A stretch of 64,000 nt of DNA from Bradyrhizobium jicamae (GTDB taxonomy: Bacteria; Pseudomonadota; Alphaproteobacteria; Rhizobiales; Xanthobacteraceae), in contig NZ_JAFCKQ010000022.1 of NCBI RefSeq assembly GCF_018130215.1, positions 48,004-112,003 of the forward strand, in the 5' to 3' direction. Below the pieces are notes generated by a model. It worked only from the letters and a program-made list of their open reading frames with translations. It was not told the origin of the DNA and ran no database searches. The stretch's first letter is position 1. Each line of letters opens with the position of its first letter. Position numbers and translations under genes: made by a program. Shown one piece after another: positions 1 to 9,080 of the stretch.

Positions 1-778
1 TGCCCAGATGCGTCCCATCCGGCGAATAGCAAAAGACGCTGCGGCCCGCCGACGTCCAAATGTTGCCGTGAATGTCGCAGCGAAAGCCGTCATAGAGTCC
101 GTCCGGACAGGTTGCAAACAGCGATGCATCGCCAACCGTCTGTCCGTCGACCTTGTACGACCAGATTGTTGCGGGAAGTCCGCTGACATGGGTCGCGCCG
201 GTATCGGCGACATAAAGCAGCGTTTCGTCCGGCGAGAAGGCCAGTCCATTGGGCTTTACCCGTCCGGACACGACAAGGGAAACTTTGCCGGTCGCGCCAT
301 CGATCCGGTAGACGTTGGAGGCCCCGATCTCCGACTTGGCTTGCAGCCCCTCATAGTCGCTGTCGATGCCGTAGGTCGGGTCGGAAAACCAGATCGAGCC
401 ATCCGATTTGACCACGACGTCGTTGGGCGAATTCAAGCGATGACCGTCAAATCGATCCGCAACGACCGTGATCGATCCGTCGTGCTCGGTGCGCGTGACG
501 CGCCGCATGAGATGCTCGCAGCTGATCAACCGCCCGTCACGGTCGACGGTATTGCCGTTGGAATTGAAGCTGGGATTTCGGAACACCGATACGGATGCGT
601 CCGTCTCGTCGAAACGCATCATCCGGTTGTTGGGAATGTCGGACCAGATCAGGTACCGACCCGCGGCAAAATATGCAGGCCCCTCGGCCCAGCGGCATCC
701 GCTCGCCAGCTTCTCGAGGTTGACGTGACCGAACACAAGATTCGAAAATCGCTGATCGTGGATGACGTAGGGGAGCAT
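1..778 (-). CDS. SMP-30/gluconolactonase/LRE family protein (3' end outside window)
   Basis: Six-bladed beta-propeller hydrolase of the SMP-30/gluconolactonase family, which usually opens sugar lactones. About 259 residues are visible and the C-terminus lies beyond the window edge. Visible family motifs are WAEGP (Glu32, likely metal ligand), SPNDVVVKSDGSIWFSD near residues 118-133, KPNGLAFSPDE near 175-185 and CPDGLYDG near 224-231, matching the Glu/Asn/Asp metal-site layout of the family. The ATG at 778 follows a strong GAAGGAGGAAGA ribosome site. It lies about 40 bp downstream of the last ABC permease gene on the same strand, so the product probably acts on the sugar lactone or sugar acid that the transporter brings in. 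No signal peptide is seen. The exact substrate cannot be read from the sequence. Confidence 0.88.
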   Translation of the reverse strand, partial: MLPYVIHDQRFSNLVFGHVNLEKLASGCRWAEGPAYFAAGRYLIWSDIPNNRMMRFDETDASVSVFRNPSFNSNGNTVDRDGRLISCEHLMRRVTRTEHDGSITVVADRFDGHRLNSPNDVVVKSDGSIWFSDPTYGIDSDYEGLQAKSEIGASNVYRIDGATGKVSLVVSGRVKPNGLAFSPDETLLYVADTGATHVSGLPATIWSYKVDGQTVGDASLFATCPDGLYDGFRCDIHGNIWTSAGRSVFCYSPDGTHLG

Positions 779-819
779 TCTTCCTCCTTCTTTGATGGTT
801 CGAGCCACGCCTCTCTGGC

Positions 820-1779
820 TTAGCTGGTGACGCGTTCGCCACGCCCGTAGACGAGCAGCATCAGGATGATGACGAGGCCGTAGATCACCTGCCTCCCGGC
901 CTCGGGCATCTCCATGATCGAAAGCACGCTGTTGAGGAGCACGATCAGCACGACGCCGACGAGGGTCCCGAGATAGCGACCACGGCCACCCAGGATGTTC
1001 GTACCACCGATCACGACCGCAGCGATCGAGGGCAGCAGATAGGTGTCGCCCATTCCCTGGTAGGCCTTGGTGGAATAGCCGGCGAGCAGCACGCCGGTGA
1101 GAGCGGCAGCGAGGCCACACAGCGCGAAGCAGATGACGGTGACGCGGCGAGTATCGATGCCGGCGAGATACGCCGCTGACTCCCTGTTGCCTATGGCATA
1201 GATGTAACGGCCGAGTGGCGTGCGCTGCAGGATGACAGCCACCAGCACCGACACCGCCGCCCAGACGAACAATGCGTTGGGGATGCCGAGCGTGCGATCG
1301 CCAGCGAGCGTCCGCATCAGCTCGGTCGCGGTCGTCTGCGGCGCATAGCCGCCTGTATGCGCCACCATCAGCCCGCGCATCACCGCATTGACTCCTAACG
1401 TGAAGATCATCGAAGGCACGCGCAGATAGGCGACCCCGATTCCGTTGATGATGCCGACCAGGAGGCCGACGCCGAGCCCGACGGGGATGGCGAGGGGCCC
1501 GCCGATCGACGTGGCCATCATGGCAGCCGCTGCAAGCGTCCAGGGCACCGACAGATCGATCTGGGCGATCAGAATGACGACCATCATTCCGGCCGACACG
1601 ATGCCGAGAAAGGCTCCTACCTGCAGTTGCTGCAGCAGGTAGGTCGGCGACAGCAGCGGGGCGCTGCCGAAACGGGCGAACGTATAGACGGTGCCCGCCA
1701 CCAGGATGACGAAGATGAACAGGGCGGCAATCAGGATAGGGCGGTCGTCTCGTGACAGGCCGAGCGTCACCGTCGTCAT
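820..1779 (-). CDS. Sugar ABC transporter permease (RbsC-like), second subunit
   Basis: Inner-membrane permease of a ribose/xylose-type ABC importer (BPD_transp_2 family), 319 aa with about nine hydrophobic helices. A longer in-frame reading exists upstream, but MTTVTLGL at 1779 is chosen because its ATG overlaps the stop of the preceding permease by 4 bp (ATGA), typical of coupled genes. Family features include AQIDLSVPWTLA in the first third (the DLSVG-like motif) and AIGNRESAAYLAGIDTRRV, the EAA-like loop that contacts the ATPase. It pairs with the 370-aa permease to form a probable heterodimer. Confidence 0.9.
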   Translation of the reverse strand: MTTVTLGLSRDDRPILIAALFIFVILVAGTVYTFARFGSAPLLSPTYLLQQLQVGAFLGIVSAGMMVVILIAQIDLSVPWTLAAAAMMATSIGGPLAIPVGLGVGLLVGIINGIGVAYLRVPSMIFTLGVNAVMRGLMVAHTGGYAPQTTATELMRTLAGDRTLGIPNALFVWAAVSVLVAVILQRTPLGRYIYAIGNRESAAYLAGIDTRRVTVICFALCGLAAALTGVLLAGYSTKAYQGMGDTYLLPSIAAVVIGGTNILGGRGRYLGTLVGVVLIVLLNSVLSIMEMPEAGRQVIYGLVIILMLLVYGRGERVTS

Positions 1780-2888
1780 CGGAAGAGCTCCAGCGTGTTC
1801 TTGACGCGCAGCACGCCGAGCGCCCCGATGCTGACGGCGATCAGCAGGATCAGGCCCTCGAACAACGGCTGCAGCAAGGGGGCAATATCGAAGATGCGGA
1901 AGAAGAAGGATATCACCCGCAAGATCATGGCACCGAAGATCGAGCCGATCGCACTTCCGGTGCCGCCAAGCAGCGAGGTTCCTCCGATAACGACGGAGGC
2001 GATCGAGTTGAGCGTATAGGCGCCGGCCTGCGGAATATCCGCGTTGCCCGACGAGGTCTGGATGGCGAGAAACAGCCCGCCGCAGCCGGCAAAGAAGCCG
2101 GCCAGCGTGAACGCGGCAATCTTGGCGCGCGCGATCGGAAGTCCGGACATGTAGGCCGCTCCCTCGGCCGAACCGACTGCGTAGACGGCGCGGCCGAGCA
2201 CCGAACGTCGGAACGGCACCCATACGAGGAGCGCAATCAGTACGAGCAGCACGAACGGCACGGGGATCCAGGCTATAGGGCTGAACCAGGTTGCCGATCC
2301 ATCGTTGAAGATGTGTACCGTGGCGGCGAAGTCGCCGAGCGAGTTGGTCAGCGCCCAATTGAGATCTTCGTCTATCTTGCCGCCTGGCGTCGGGCGCAGG
2401 AACAGCGCGATGCCGATATAGACCGCGCCCGTTGCCAGGGTGGCAATGATCGGTTGGATGCGTCCATAAACGACGATGCAGCCATTGACGAACCCGGCGA
2501 TGAGTCCGATCACAGCGCATGCGGCCAATCCGAGCAGGATGCCGCTCGTGCCACCCGGAAAGGTACCGAGGCCGAGTTGCAGGCCGAAGATATCAAGATG
2601 CAACGGCGTGCCGCCGACCGCTCCGGCCAACAGGTAGCTCGCAAAGCAGCCCACCATGGTCATCACGGCGCCGACCGAGAGATCAAGTCCGGATGCGAGC
2701 ACAGGTACAGTTTGCGCCATGGCCAGCATGGCGAGCGCAAATATCTCGTTCCCGTTCTGCACCAGCACGGCCGAGGAGAAGCCTTTCGGGTGCGTCAAGT
2801 TGTAGAGCAGGTAGAGGATGCAGAACAGCAGGATGGCGGTGAGGAGGCCAATGTTCTGGCGCACCCTGATGGCGAGGTCATCAAGCAT
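1776..2888 (-). CDS. Sugar ABC transporter permease (RbsC-like), first subunit
   Basis: Inner-membrane permease of the same importer, 370 aa, with the family signature ASGLDLSVGAVMTM near residue 75 and the ATPase-contact loop AVGSAEGAAYMSGLPIARAK. The start MLDDLAIRV at 2888 is preferred over a longer upstream frame because the extra N-terminus is simply the shadow of the ATPase gene's 3' end; with this start the two genes overlap by 8 bp. A periplasmic insert of roughly 60 residues (around RPTPGGKIDEDLNWALTN) is larger than in the partner permease. Part of the operon binding protein-ATPase-permease-permease-lactonase. Confidence 0.9.
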   Translation of the reverse strand: MLDDLAIRVRQNIGLLTAILLFCILYLLYNLTHPKGFSSAVLVQNGNEIFALAMLAMAQTVPVLASGLDLSVGAVMTMVGCFASYLLAGAVGGTPLHLDIFGLQLGLGTFPGGTSGILLGLAACAVIGLIAGFVNGCIVVYGRIQPIIATLATGAVYIGIALFLRPTPGGKIDEDLNWALTNSLGDFAATVHIFNDGSATWFSPIAWIPVPFVLLVLIALLVWVPFRRSVLGRAVYAVGSAEGAAYMSGLPIARAKIAAFTLAGFFAGCGGLFLAIQTSSGNADIPQAGAYTLNSIASVVIGGTSLLGGTGSAIGSIFGAMILRVISFFFRIFDIAPLLQPLFEGLILLIAVSIGALGVLRVKNTLELFR

Positions 2889-4428
2889 GGGCGGTCCCGG
2901 CAGTGGCCGGCGTTTCGGTATGGACGTTGAGGGAACTCGCGATGATATTGGTCTCGGTGAGTTCGTCGCCTTCGAGCTCCCGCACGATGCGACCATCATA
3001 CATGATCGCGACCCGGTCGCAGCAGCCGATCAGCTCGTCATAATCGGTTGAATAGAACAGGATTGCGGCGCCCTGATCGGCAAGCTCGCGCATCAGTCGG
3101 TACAGCTCCTGCTTGGTGCCGACGTCGATGCCGCGCGTCGGGTCGTTCAGCAGGATGATGCGCGGCTCGGTCATCAACCATTTGGCGAGCACCACCTTCT
3201 GCTGGTTGCCGCCCGACAGGGTCGACACCGCATCGCCCGGCGCGCCGATCTTGACCTGCAGCCGCGCGATGCTGCGCTCGACCGCCGTGCTTTCCTTGGC
3301 GCGGTCGACGAAAGGCCCGGTCGAGATGGCGCCAAGCGATGCGATCGTCAGATTGTCGGTGATCGACATCGGCAGCATCAATCCTTCGGTCTTGCGGTCC
3401 TCGGGCACGAGCGCGACGCCGGCCGACTTCGCCGCCGCAGGCGAGCCGAGCCGTGCTTCGCGCGCGTCGATCATGATGCGCCCGGTGACACCGCGCAGCA
3501 CGCCGAACAAGGCGAGCAACAGCGACTTCTGGCCCTGTCCATCGAGGCCGCCGAGGCCGACGATCTCGCCGGTGCCCACGGAAAGCGAGATGCGATCGAG
3601 ATGCTTCTCCCAGGACAGATTCTCAAGTGCCAGCACCGGCGTCATCGGTTTGCGGGCCGGTCTTGCAGGATACTGGGCGGCGATATCGCGACCGATCATC
3701 AGCTGAACGATGTCGGCGGTCGAGCGTGCGCCCTTGTCGAACGTCTCGATATGGCGTCCGTTTCGAAACACCGACGCCCGGTCCGCGAGTGCCTCAACCT
3801 CGTGCATGCGGTGAGAGATGTAGAGGATGGCGACTCCTTCGGCTTTGAGCCGCGCAAGCATCGCATAGACCTTCTCCACATCGGCGCTGGTGAGGGCCGA
3901 GGTGGCCTCGTCGAGGATCAGGAGCTGCGGCCTCTTGCCGAGCGCCTTCGCGATCTCGACCACCTGCCGCCGCGACAGCGGCAGATCGCGAACGCGCATC
4001 AGCGGGTTGACGTCCTCGCAGCCTATCTCGGCCAGCAGCTCTTCAGCACGGCGGCGTTGCGCCCTGGCGTCAATGAGGCCGAAGCGTCGCGGCGGTGAAG
4101 CGATCGAGATATTGTCCGCGACGGAAAGGTCGGGCATCAACGACAACTCTTGGAAGATACAGACGACGCCGGCCGCGTTGGCGGCCGACGGTGTGGCGAA
4201 GCTGACCTGGTTGCCGGCAAGGCACATGGTGCCGGCATCGGGCTGGACCACGCCGGCGATGATCTTGATCAGCGTCGACTTGCCCGCACCATTTTCACCC
4301 AGCACGGCATGGATCTTGCCGCGCTCGCAGGCAAATTCGATGCCGTCGAGCGCACGCACGCCGGCATAACGCTTGGAAATGCCGGCTAACGTGAGGAAAG
4401 CGGACTGCGTCGGGACGGTATCCTGCAT
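2881..4428 (-). CDS. Sugar ABC transporter ATP-binding protein (RbsA/XylG type, two ATPase domains)
   Basis: Cytoplasmic ATPase subunit of the importer, 515 aa with tandem nucleotide-binding domains as in RbsA/MglA. Domain 1 has Walker A GENGAGKS (residues 44-51), Walker B LLILDEATSAL and switch ISHRM, but its signature motif is reduced to LPLSRRQ. Domain 2 has the degenerate Walker A GLDGQGQKS usual for this family, the intact signature LSGGNQQKV and Walker B IILLNDPTRGIDVG. One composite site is therefore probably weak. It lies between the binding protein and permease genes on the same strand. Confidence 0.93.
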   Translation of the reverse strand: MQDTVPTQSAFLTLAGISKRYAGVRALDGIEFACERGKIHAVLGENGAGKSTLIKIIAGVVQPDAGTMCLAGNQVSFATPSAANAAGVVCIFQELSLMPDLSVADNISIASPPRRFGLIDARAQRRRAEELLAEIGCEDVNPLMRVRDLPLSRRQVVEIAKALGKRPQLLILDEATSALTSADVEKVYAMLARLKAEGVAILYISHRMHEVEALADRASVFRNGRHIETFDKGARSTADIVQLMIGRDIAAQYPARPARKPMTPVLALENLSWEKHLDRISLSVGTGEIVGLGGLDGQGQKSLLLALFGVLRGVTGRIMIDAREARLGSPAAAKSAGVALVPEDRKTEGLMLPMSITDNLTIASLGAISTGPFVDRAKESTAVERSIARLQVKIGAPGDAVSTLSGGNQQKVVLAKWLMTEPRIILLNDPTRGIDVGTKQELYRLMRELADQGAAILFYSTDYDELIGCCDRVAIMYDGRIVRELEGDELTETNIIASSLNVHTETPATAGTAHA

Positions 4429-4494
4429 GGCGCGGACTTCACCCCGCGACGGCCTGGCGGACGCCAGGCCGTGACTGGAGGTTGGTCGTGGCGC

Positions 4495-5628
4495 TCACTG
4501 GGTGTTCTTTTCGCTCTGCGCCATGATCTCGGGTGCCGTGAAATTCACGCCGCACGGGGTGAACTGGTTCGGGGCAAAGAAGTTCGCGTTGAGGTCGGGC
4601 CAGTAATTCGTACCCGGCTTGAGGTCCTTGTAAGTGGCGACCGGGATCGGGATCGAGATGAGCTGCGGCATGACGTTGCCCTGCAGCGCCGAGATGGCTG
4701 CTTTGGTAGCGATGGCAACGAGCGCCGGCGATTGCCCGTACGACATGCCCTTGAGGCCGTCCTTCCAGTGGTCGGCGATCTGCTTGCGGTACTCGTTCTC
4801 GCCTTCACCCGACATCGGTACGAAGGGGTGCTTGGCGGCCATCAACGCCTGGACGGTGCCGTCGGAGCCGCCTTGCGTGAAGATGCCGTCGAAATGGCCG
4901 TGAACGGCAAGTGCATCGGCGGTCACCTTTTGGGAGGTGCCGGTATCCCAATTGCCCACCACCTCCGTGATGTTGAACTTGTTGCCGGAAGCTTCCATGA
5001 TTTCGCGGAAGCCGAGATGGCGGTCGCGGTCGACCGAATTGCCGGGCAGGCCGCGCACCTCGAGGATATCGCCGGCCTTCTTGCCCATTTCATCAATCAG
5101 CCATTTCGCCGAGGCGCGGCCCATTTCCTTCTGGTCCTCGTTGACCATCATCACCTTGTCGGTGTCGAGGATGTTGTCGAAGGGGACCACCACGACATTG
5201 TTCTTGTCCGCGAGACGAATGATGCGGTCGAACCCGTCGGGTGCCACCGCAATGGTCACGATGGCGTCGAAGCCTTGATTGATGAAGTCCTCCATGGCGC
5301 CGAGTTGCGCCGCAACATCGGTCCCGGTCGAGACGACCTTGAACTCCTTGATGTGCTCCTTGATACCCGGCTGCTCCGCGAAAGCCTTGGCGGTCTTCAC
5401 CATCTGGATGCGCCAGGTGTTGCCGACGAAGCCGTTGACGAGGGCTATTTTGTAGGGGCCGGGTTTCTTGTCCCACTGGAAGAACTTGGTCTGATTGGAC
5501 CAGGGCTTGAAGCAGGCCGGGTCGGCGCCCGGGCCGGAGACGATCTTCGGGCCCGCCCAGGCATTTGTCGCTGATACAAGCAAGCCGGCGCAGGCAAGCG
5601 TCGCAAGGCTACGCGTCCACGTTTTCAT
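4495..5628 (-). CDS. Sugar ABC transporter periplasmic substrate-binding protein
   Basis: Periplasmic binding protein of the ribose/galactose type (Peripla_BP_4), 377 aa. The ATG at 5628 follows GGGAGGAGACAAC and begins a clear Sec signal peptide MKTWTRSLATLACAGLLVSA ending at NAWA before GPK; the in-frame extension upstream has no such support. Family features include YKIALVNGFVGNTWRIQM at the start of the mature lobe, the hinge segment EDFINQGFDAIVTIAVAP, and DGIFTQGGSDGTVQALMAA. First gene of the five-gene operon; the ligand is not deducible but is probably a sugar or sugar acid given the downstream lactonase-family gene. Confidence 0.92.
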   Translation of the reverse strand: MKTWTRSLATLACAGLLVSATNAWAGPKIVSGPGADPACFKPWSNQTKFFQWDKKPGPYKIALVNGFVGNTWRIQMVKTAKAFAEQPGIKEHIKEFKVVSTGTDVAAQLGAMEDFINQGFDAIVTIAVAPDGFDRIIRLADKNNVVVVPFDNILDTDKVMMVNEDQKEMGRASAKWLIDEMGKKAGDILEVRGLPGNSVDRDRHLGFREIMEASGNKFNITEVVGNWDTGTSQKVTADALAVHGHFDGIFTQGGSDGTVQALMAAKHPFVPMSGEGENEYRKQIADHWKDGLKGMSYGQSPALVAIATKAAISALQGNVMPQLISIPIPVATYKDLKPGTNYWPDLNANFFAPNQFTPCGVNFTAPEIMAQSEKNTQ

Positions 5629-5952
5629 GTTGTCTCCTCCCTGAGCTTTTTTGTTTCCCGATCCGATCGCCGTGCCGGGAGTTGAGCGTCCCGTGCACCT
5701 GCGGGCCAGATTGACACGCAACCTGCGATGCGCACAAGCCGAGGCGCGCGATATCTCTGCTCACGCCAAAGCAAGTCTTGGGGCAAGCCGATCGGCCGCG
5801 CTGCAGCAAAATGCCACCATGTGGTAAAGGCTCTTTGGCCTAATGGACGAAGGCCGTGGCGCCTGAATTTCGTTGCAAATCGACGCCGCCGGCGCAATCG
5901 TTCCGAGATATATCAATGAAAAACACCAAGAAAGAGCATCGGGAGGAGAGCA
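5629..5952. other. Divergent intergenic region between ABC and TRAP operons
   Basis: No gene is apparent. The region must carry the promoters of both the ABC operon (minus) and the TRAP operon (plus). The only symmetry I see is CCAC-CAT-GTGG at 5814-5824, a weak operator candidate. The plus-strand gene is preceded by the ribosome site GGGAGGAG. No regulator gene is adjacent. Confidence 0.5.
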
Positions 5953-6987
5953 ATGATTTCGAGATGGAATCGGCGTGTCTTCATGGGCAGCGTCGCGGGG
6001 GCGTTCGCGACGCCTTACCTGATGCGCAAAGCGCGGGCGGACGACACCATCAAGCTGCGCTGCTCTCTCGATACCGCGCCCAGTCATCCCCGCAATCAGG
6101 CGATTGTCGATTACCTCGCCAAGCTGGACGAGGCGAGCAGGGGCAAGATCAAGTCGGAAGTCTTCCACTCCGGCCAGCTCTTCGCCGATCTCAATGTGAG
6201 CAAGGCCCTGATCCAGGGCCAGGTCGACATGGCCGCACCCGGCACCTGGACCATCACCGGGCTCGTGCCCGATGCGGACTACGCCCAGCTGCCAGCTCTC
6301 TACGGCCAGCCGGCTGACGTCGTTCACCGCTGCACGGACGGCCCTCCGGGCGAACTCGTCGAAAAGCAGATCGAGGCCAAGGTGCGCTCGCACATTCTCG
6401 GCCACTGGCTCGATCTCGGCAACGAGAATTGGTACACGACGAAAAAGGAGATTCGGACGCTCGCGGACTTCAACGGCCTGAAGATCCGCAGCCCCGGTGG
6501 CGCAGGCATTTCCTGGCGCATCGGCTTCGTGCATGCCATCCCCAACGTGACGCCATGGCCGAACGTCCCGCTTGCCCTGTCGCAAGGGACGTTCGACGGA
6601 TTCGTAAGCTCGGACGAAAGCTGCACCTCGGCCAAACTATGGGACGCCGGAGTGAAATATTCCTACGCCGACCACCAGTTCTTCGCCAATTACATCCCCA
6701 TGGTCAGCGACGCATTCTGGTCCAAGCTCGGCGAGCCCGACCGAAAGCTGATGCGCGATATCTGGGCCGAGAACGTCGAACGCTACCGGGCAATGTCGGC
6801 GAAATCGCAAGCCGACGCGCGCGAGACGATGAAGTCGCATGGTGTCACCTTCGGCGATCCTTCGCCGGACCAAATCGCGGCTGACCGCAAGCGCATGGTC
6901 GAGGCGCAAGCTGATCTGATCCGCGATGCCAAGCTTTCGGCCGATATCGTCAAGCTCGTGAGCGATGCAGTCGGCAGTCACAGCTGA
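5953..6987 (+). CDS. dctP: TRAP transporter substrate-binding protein (DctP family)
   Basis: Periplasmic receptor of a tripartite ATP-independent (TRAP) importer, 344 aa. The N-terminus RWNRRVFMGSVAGAFATPYL is a probable Tat signal (RRxFM) ending at ARA before DDT. The fold is recognisable from HSGQLFADLNVSKALIQGQV, ADFNGLKIRSPGG (carrying the Arg that usually binds a ligand carboxylate in this family) and QGTFDGFVSSDES. It is followed directly by the small and large membrane subunits. The likely substrate is an organic or sugar acid, by family behaviour. Confidence 0.93.
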   Translation: MISRWNRRVFMGSVAGAFATPYLMRKARADDTIKLRCSLDTAPSHPRNQAIVDYLAKLDEASRGKIKSEVFHSGQLFADLNVSKALIQGQVDMAAPGTWTITGLVPDADYAQLPALYGQPADVVHRCTDGPPGELVEKQIEAKVRSHILGHWLDLGNENWYTTKKEIRTLADFNGLKIRSPGGAGISWRIGFVHAIPNVTPWPNVPLALSQGTFDGFVSSDESCTSAKLWDAGVKYSYADHQFFANYIPMVSDAFWSKLGEPDRKLMRDIWAENVERYRAMSAKSQADARETMKSHGVTFGDPSPDQIAADRKRMVEAQADLIRDAKLSADIVKLVSDAVGSHS

Positions 6988-6988
6988 G

Positions 6989-7567
6989 ATGGCTTCCCCC
7001 GACAGCAGACGGTTCCTGCAAGACACATGGTGGGACAAGGTCGAGCGGTTCATGATCGGCCTGCTCGGGCTGGCGGCGATGCTCGTCGGCCTCGTACAGG
7101 TCGCCGGCCGCTATATCGCGCCGCGCTATGCGATCTCCTGGGCCGAGGAGGTGATCGTCTACCTGATCGTCTGGGGCATCATGCTTGCGGCGTCGCAACT
7201 GGTGCGAACGGACGGCCATGTGCGGCCGGACCTCGTGCTCCGAGCCGTCTCGCCGCGCGTCCAGCGCTGGATTGAGGTGCTCAATTGCATCGCCGCGCTG
7301 GTGTTCTGCGTCGGGCTTGCCTGGTACGGCTGGAGCATCGTTGCCACCTCCTGGCAATTGGACGAGCGCAGCTCGTCGGATCTGCAGTTTCCGATGTGGC
7401 TTTATTCTGCGGCAATCCCGACCGGAGCGCTGCTGATGACCGGGCGCTATCTCGCAAGGCTTTACCGCTACCTGTTCGCCTTCGATCCCGAGATAATGTC
7501 CGTCGGACATATCCCCGAGCACGAACGAGCCGGTGTGACAGGTGCTTTGCCGCCTGGAGCCGATTAG
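6989..7567 (+). CDS. dctQ: TRAP transporter small permease (DctQ family)
   Basis: Small integral-membrane subunit of the TRAP importer, 192 aa with four predicted helices. The signature is YAISWAEEVIVYLIVWGIML, the conserved second helix of DctQ proteins. The ATG at 6989 (MASPDSRR) starts one base after the dctP stop; an upstream in-frame ATG at 6965 lies within dctP and has no better ribosome site. It is probably translationally coupled to dctP. Confidence 0.9.
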   Translation: MASPDSRRFLQDTWWDKVERFMIGLLGLAAMLVGLVQVAGRYIAPRYAISWAEEVIVYLIVWGIMLAASQLVRTDGHVRPDLVLRAVSPRVQRWIEVLNCIAALVFCVGLAWYGWSIVATSWQLDERSSSDLQFPMWLYSAAIPTGALLMTGRYLARLYRYLFAFDPEIMSVGHIPEHERAGVTGALPPGAD

Positions 7568-7600
7568 GGACATTGGAGCAGGCGGGGCGCGGTAGCAGTC

Positions 7601-8881
7601 ATGTCGGTGGTCCTGTTGCTCTTGCTGTTCTTCGGCCTTCTGGCGCTCGGAATGCCGATTTTCCTGGTACTTGGGCTGTGTGCGGCCGTCCTCTATGTCG
7701 CCTCCGGCGAGCCATTGGTCGGCGTCGCCCAGATCGTCATCGATCACCTGAATTCACCGACATTGATGTCGTTGCCGCTGTTCGTGATGGCGGCCACCTT
7801 CATGCGCCACGGCGGCGTTGCCAAAGCGCTGGTTGACGTCTCCGCTGCCTGGCTCGGCGGCATCAGGGGGTCCCTCGGGCTCGTCACGGTCGTGGCCTGT
7901 ACGCTGTTTGCGGCGATATCGGGCTCGTCGGTTGCGACTGCGCTGGCAATGGGAACGATTCTACTGCCGGCGATGATCGAGAAGGGATATCCGCGCAGCT
8001 TCGCACTGGGCGTGGTCGGCGCCTCCGGCACGATCGGCATCGTGATCCCGCCCTCGCTGGCGCTCATCCTTTACGGCATCGTTGCCGAACAGTCGGTGCC
8101 CCGTCTGTTCCTTGCCGGCCTGTTGCCCGGTCTGTTGCAGGCGACAGTGTTCTTCTGCTGGGTCTGGTATGACGCGCGGCGACGGAAATTCCCGGTCGAA
8201 CCGAAACTTCCCTGGGCCGAGCGCCTTCGCGTGACGATGAGAGCAATACCGGCCCTCATCGTGCCGGTCATCGTGCTCATCGGCATCTATGGCGGCATCG
8301 TGACGGTGACCGAGGCCGCCGCGATCGCCGCGGTGGTGTCGCTGGCCGTCAGCCTCGTCTATTACCGGGGCTTTCACTGGTCGGAAACCTTGTGGGTCGT
8401 TGCGGACGCACTCAAGAGTGCCGGCGCGATCATGTTGATCGTCGCTGCGGCGCTGGCATTCGGTCACTGGATGACAGCCTCGGGCGTTCCGGCCGAACTC
8501 GTCAAATGGGTGTTGGCGCGCCATCTGGCCACCTGGCAGTTCTTGTTGGCCATCAATGTCTTGCTGCTCGTGCTGGGCTGTTTTCTTGAGGTCATCGCGA
8601 CGCTGCTGTTGGTGCTGCCGTTGTTGGCGCCGGTCCTGCCTGCGCTGGGCGTGGATCCCGTTCACTTCTCCATTATCTTCACGCATAATATGGAGATCGC
8701 GCTGGTGCATCCTCCGGTCGGACTCAATCTGTTCGTGCTGTCGACGATCTCGCGCGCCCCCATCGGCGAGGTCATCCGCGGCGTATTGCCGTTCCTGATC
8801 CTGCTTTTGATCGTCCTGATGATCATCACCTACGTGCCCGCGCTGACGATGTGGCTGCCGCACGCGGTCTACGGAGACTAG
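7601..8881 (+). CDS. dctM: TRAP transporter large permease (DctM family)
   Basis: Large membrane subunit, 426 aa, usually 12 helices, which carries out sodium-coupled transport with DctP and DctQ. Diagnostic stretches are LALGMPIFLVLGLCAAVLY at the N-terminus, TLFAAISGSSVATALAMG, GYPRSFALGVVGASGTIGI and IPPSLALILYG. The gene follows dctQ by 33 bp and is the last of the operon. Confidence 0.95.
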   Translation: MSVVLLLLLFFGLLALGMPIFLVLGLCAAVLYVASGEPLVGVAQIVIDHLNSPTLMSLPLFVMAATFMRHGGVAKALVDVSAAWLGGIRGSLGLVTVVACTLFAAISGSSVATALAMGTILLPAMIEKGYPRSFALGVVGASGTIGIVIPPSLALILYGIVAEQSVPRLFLAGLLPGLLQATVFFCWVWYDARRRKFPVEPKLPWAERLRVTMRAIPALIVPVIVLIGIYGGIVTVTEAAAIAAVVSLAVSLVYYRGFHWSETLWVVADALKSAGAIMLIVAAALAFGHWMTASGVPAELVKWVLARHLATWQFLLAINVLLLVLGCFLEVIATLLLVLPLLAPVLPALGVDPVHFSIIFTHNMEIALVHPPVGLNLFVLSTISRAPIGEVIRGVLPFLILLLIVLMIITYVPALTMWLPHAVYGD

Positions 8882-9003
8882 CTGATGCGCAGTGAGCTGG
8901 ACCATCATCGGTAATGCCTTGAACTCGCGGACGGGACTTGACGGTTGACGGTCGATCTCGAAGGCTCGCGCGTGGTCATTTTGATCGGGCAGGGCACCAA
9001 ACC

Positions 9004-9017
9004 TTGATCCAGATCAA
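9004..9017 (+). promoter_or_regulatory. FixK/FNR-type box upstream of the small secreted protein
   Basis: The sequence TTGATCCAGATCAA is a perfect dyad TTGAT-N4-ATCAA, the consensus for Crp/FNR-family regulators such as FixK2 in Bradyrhizobium. Its centre is about 70 bp before the GTG start at 9081, so a -41.5 class II promoter would start transcription near 9052. Confidence 0.75.
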
Positions 9018-9080
9018 GCGTCTCCGGGGCCACGGCCTCCAAACCAGACACGCCAGGAACGCTGGATTGGAGGATAAGTC

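Noticed and set aside
8..823. A 271-codon plus-strand frame at the left edge
   Set aside because: It is the complement of the SMP-30 family gene, whose propeller motifs and strong ribosome site are clear.
1752..2930. A 392-codon plus-strand frame over the ABC permease genes
   Set aside because: Composition (Arg, Gln, Asp, Glu-rich, no hydrophobic core) is that of an antisense shadow of a membrane protein gene.
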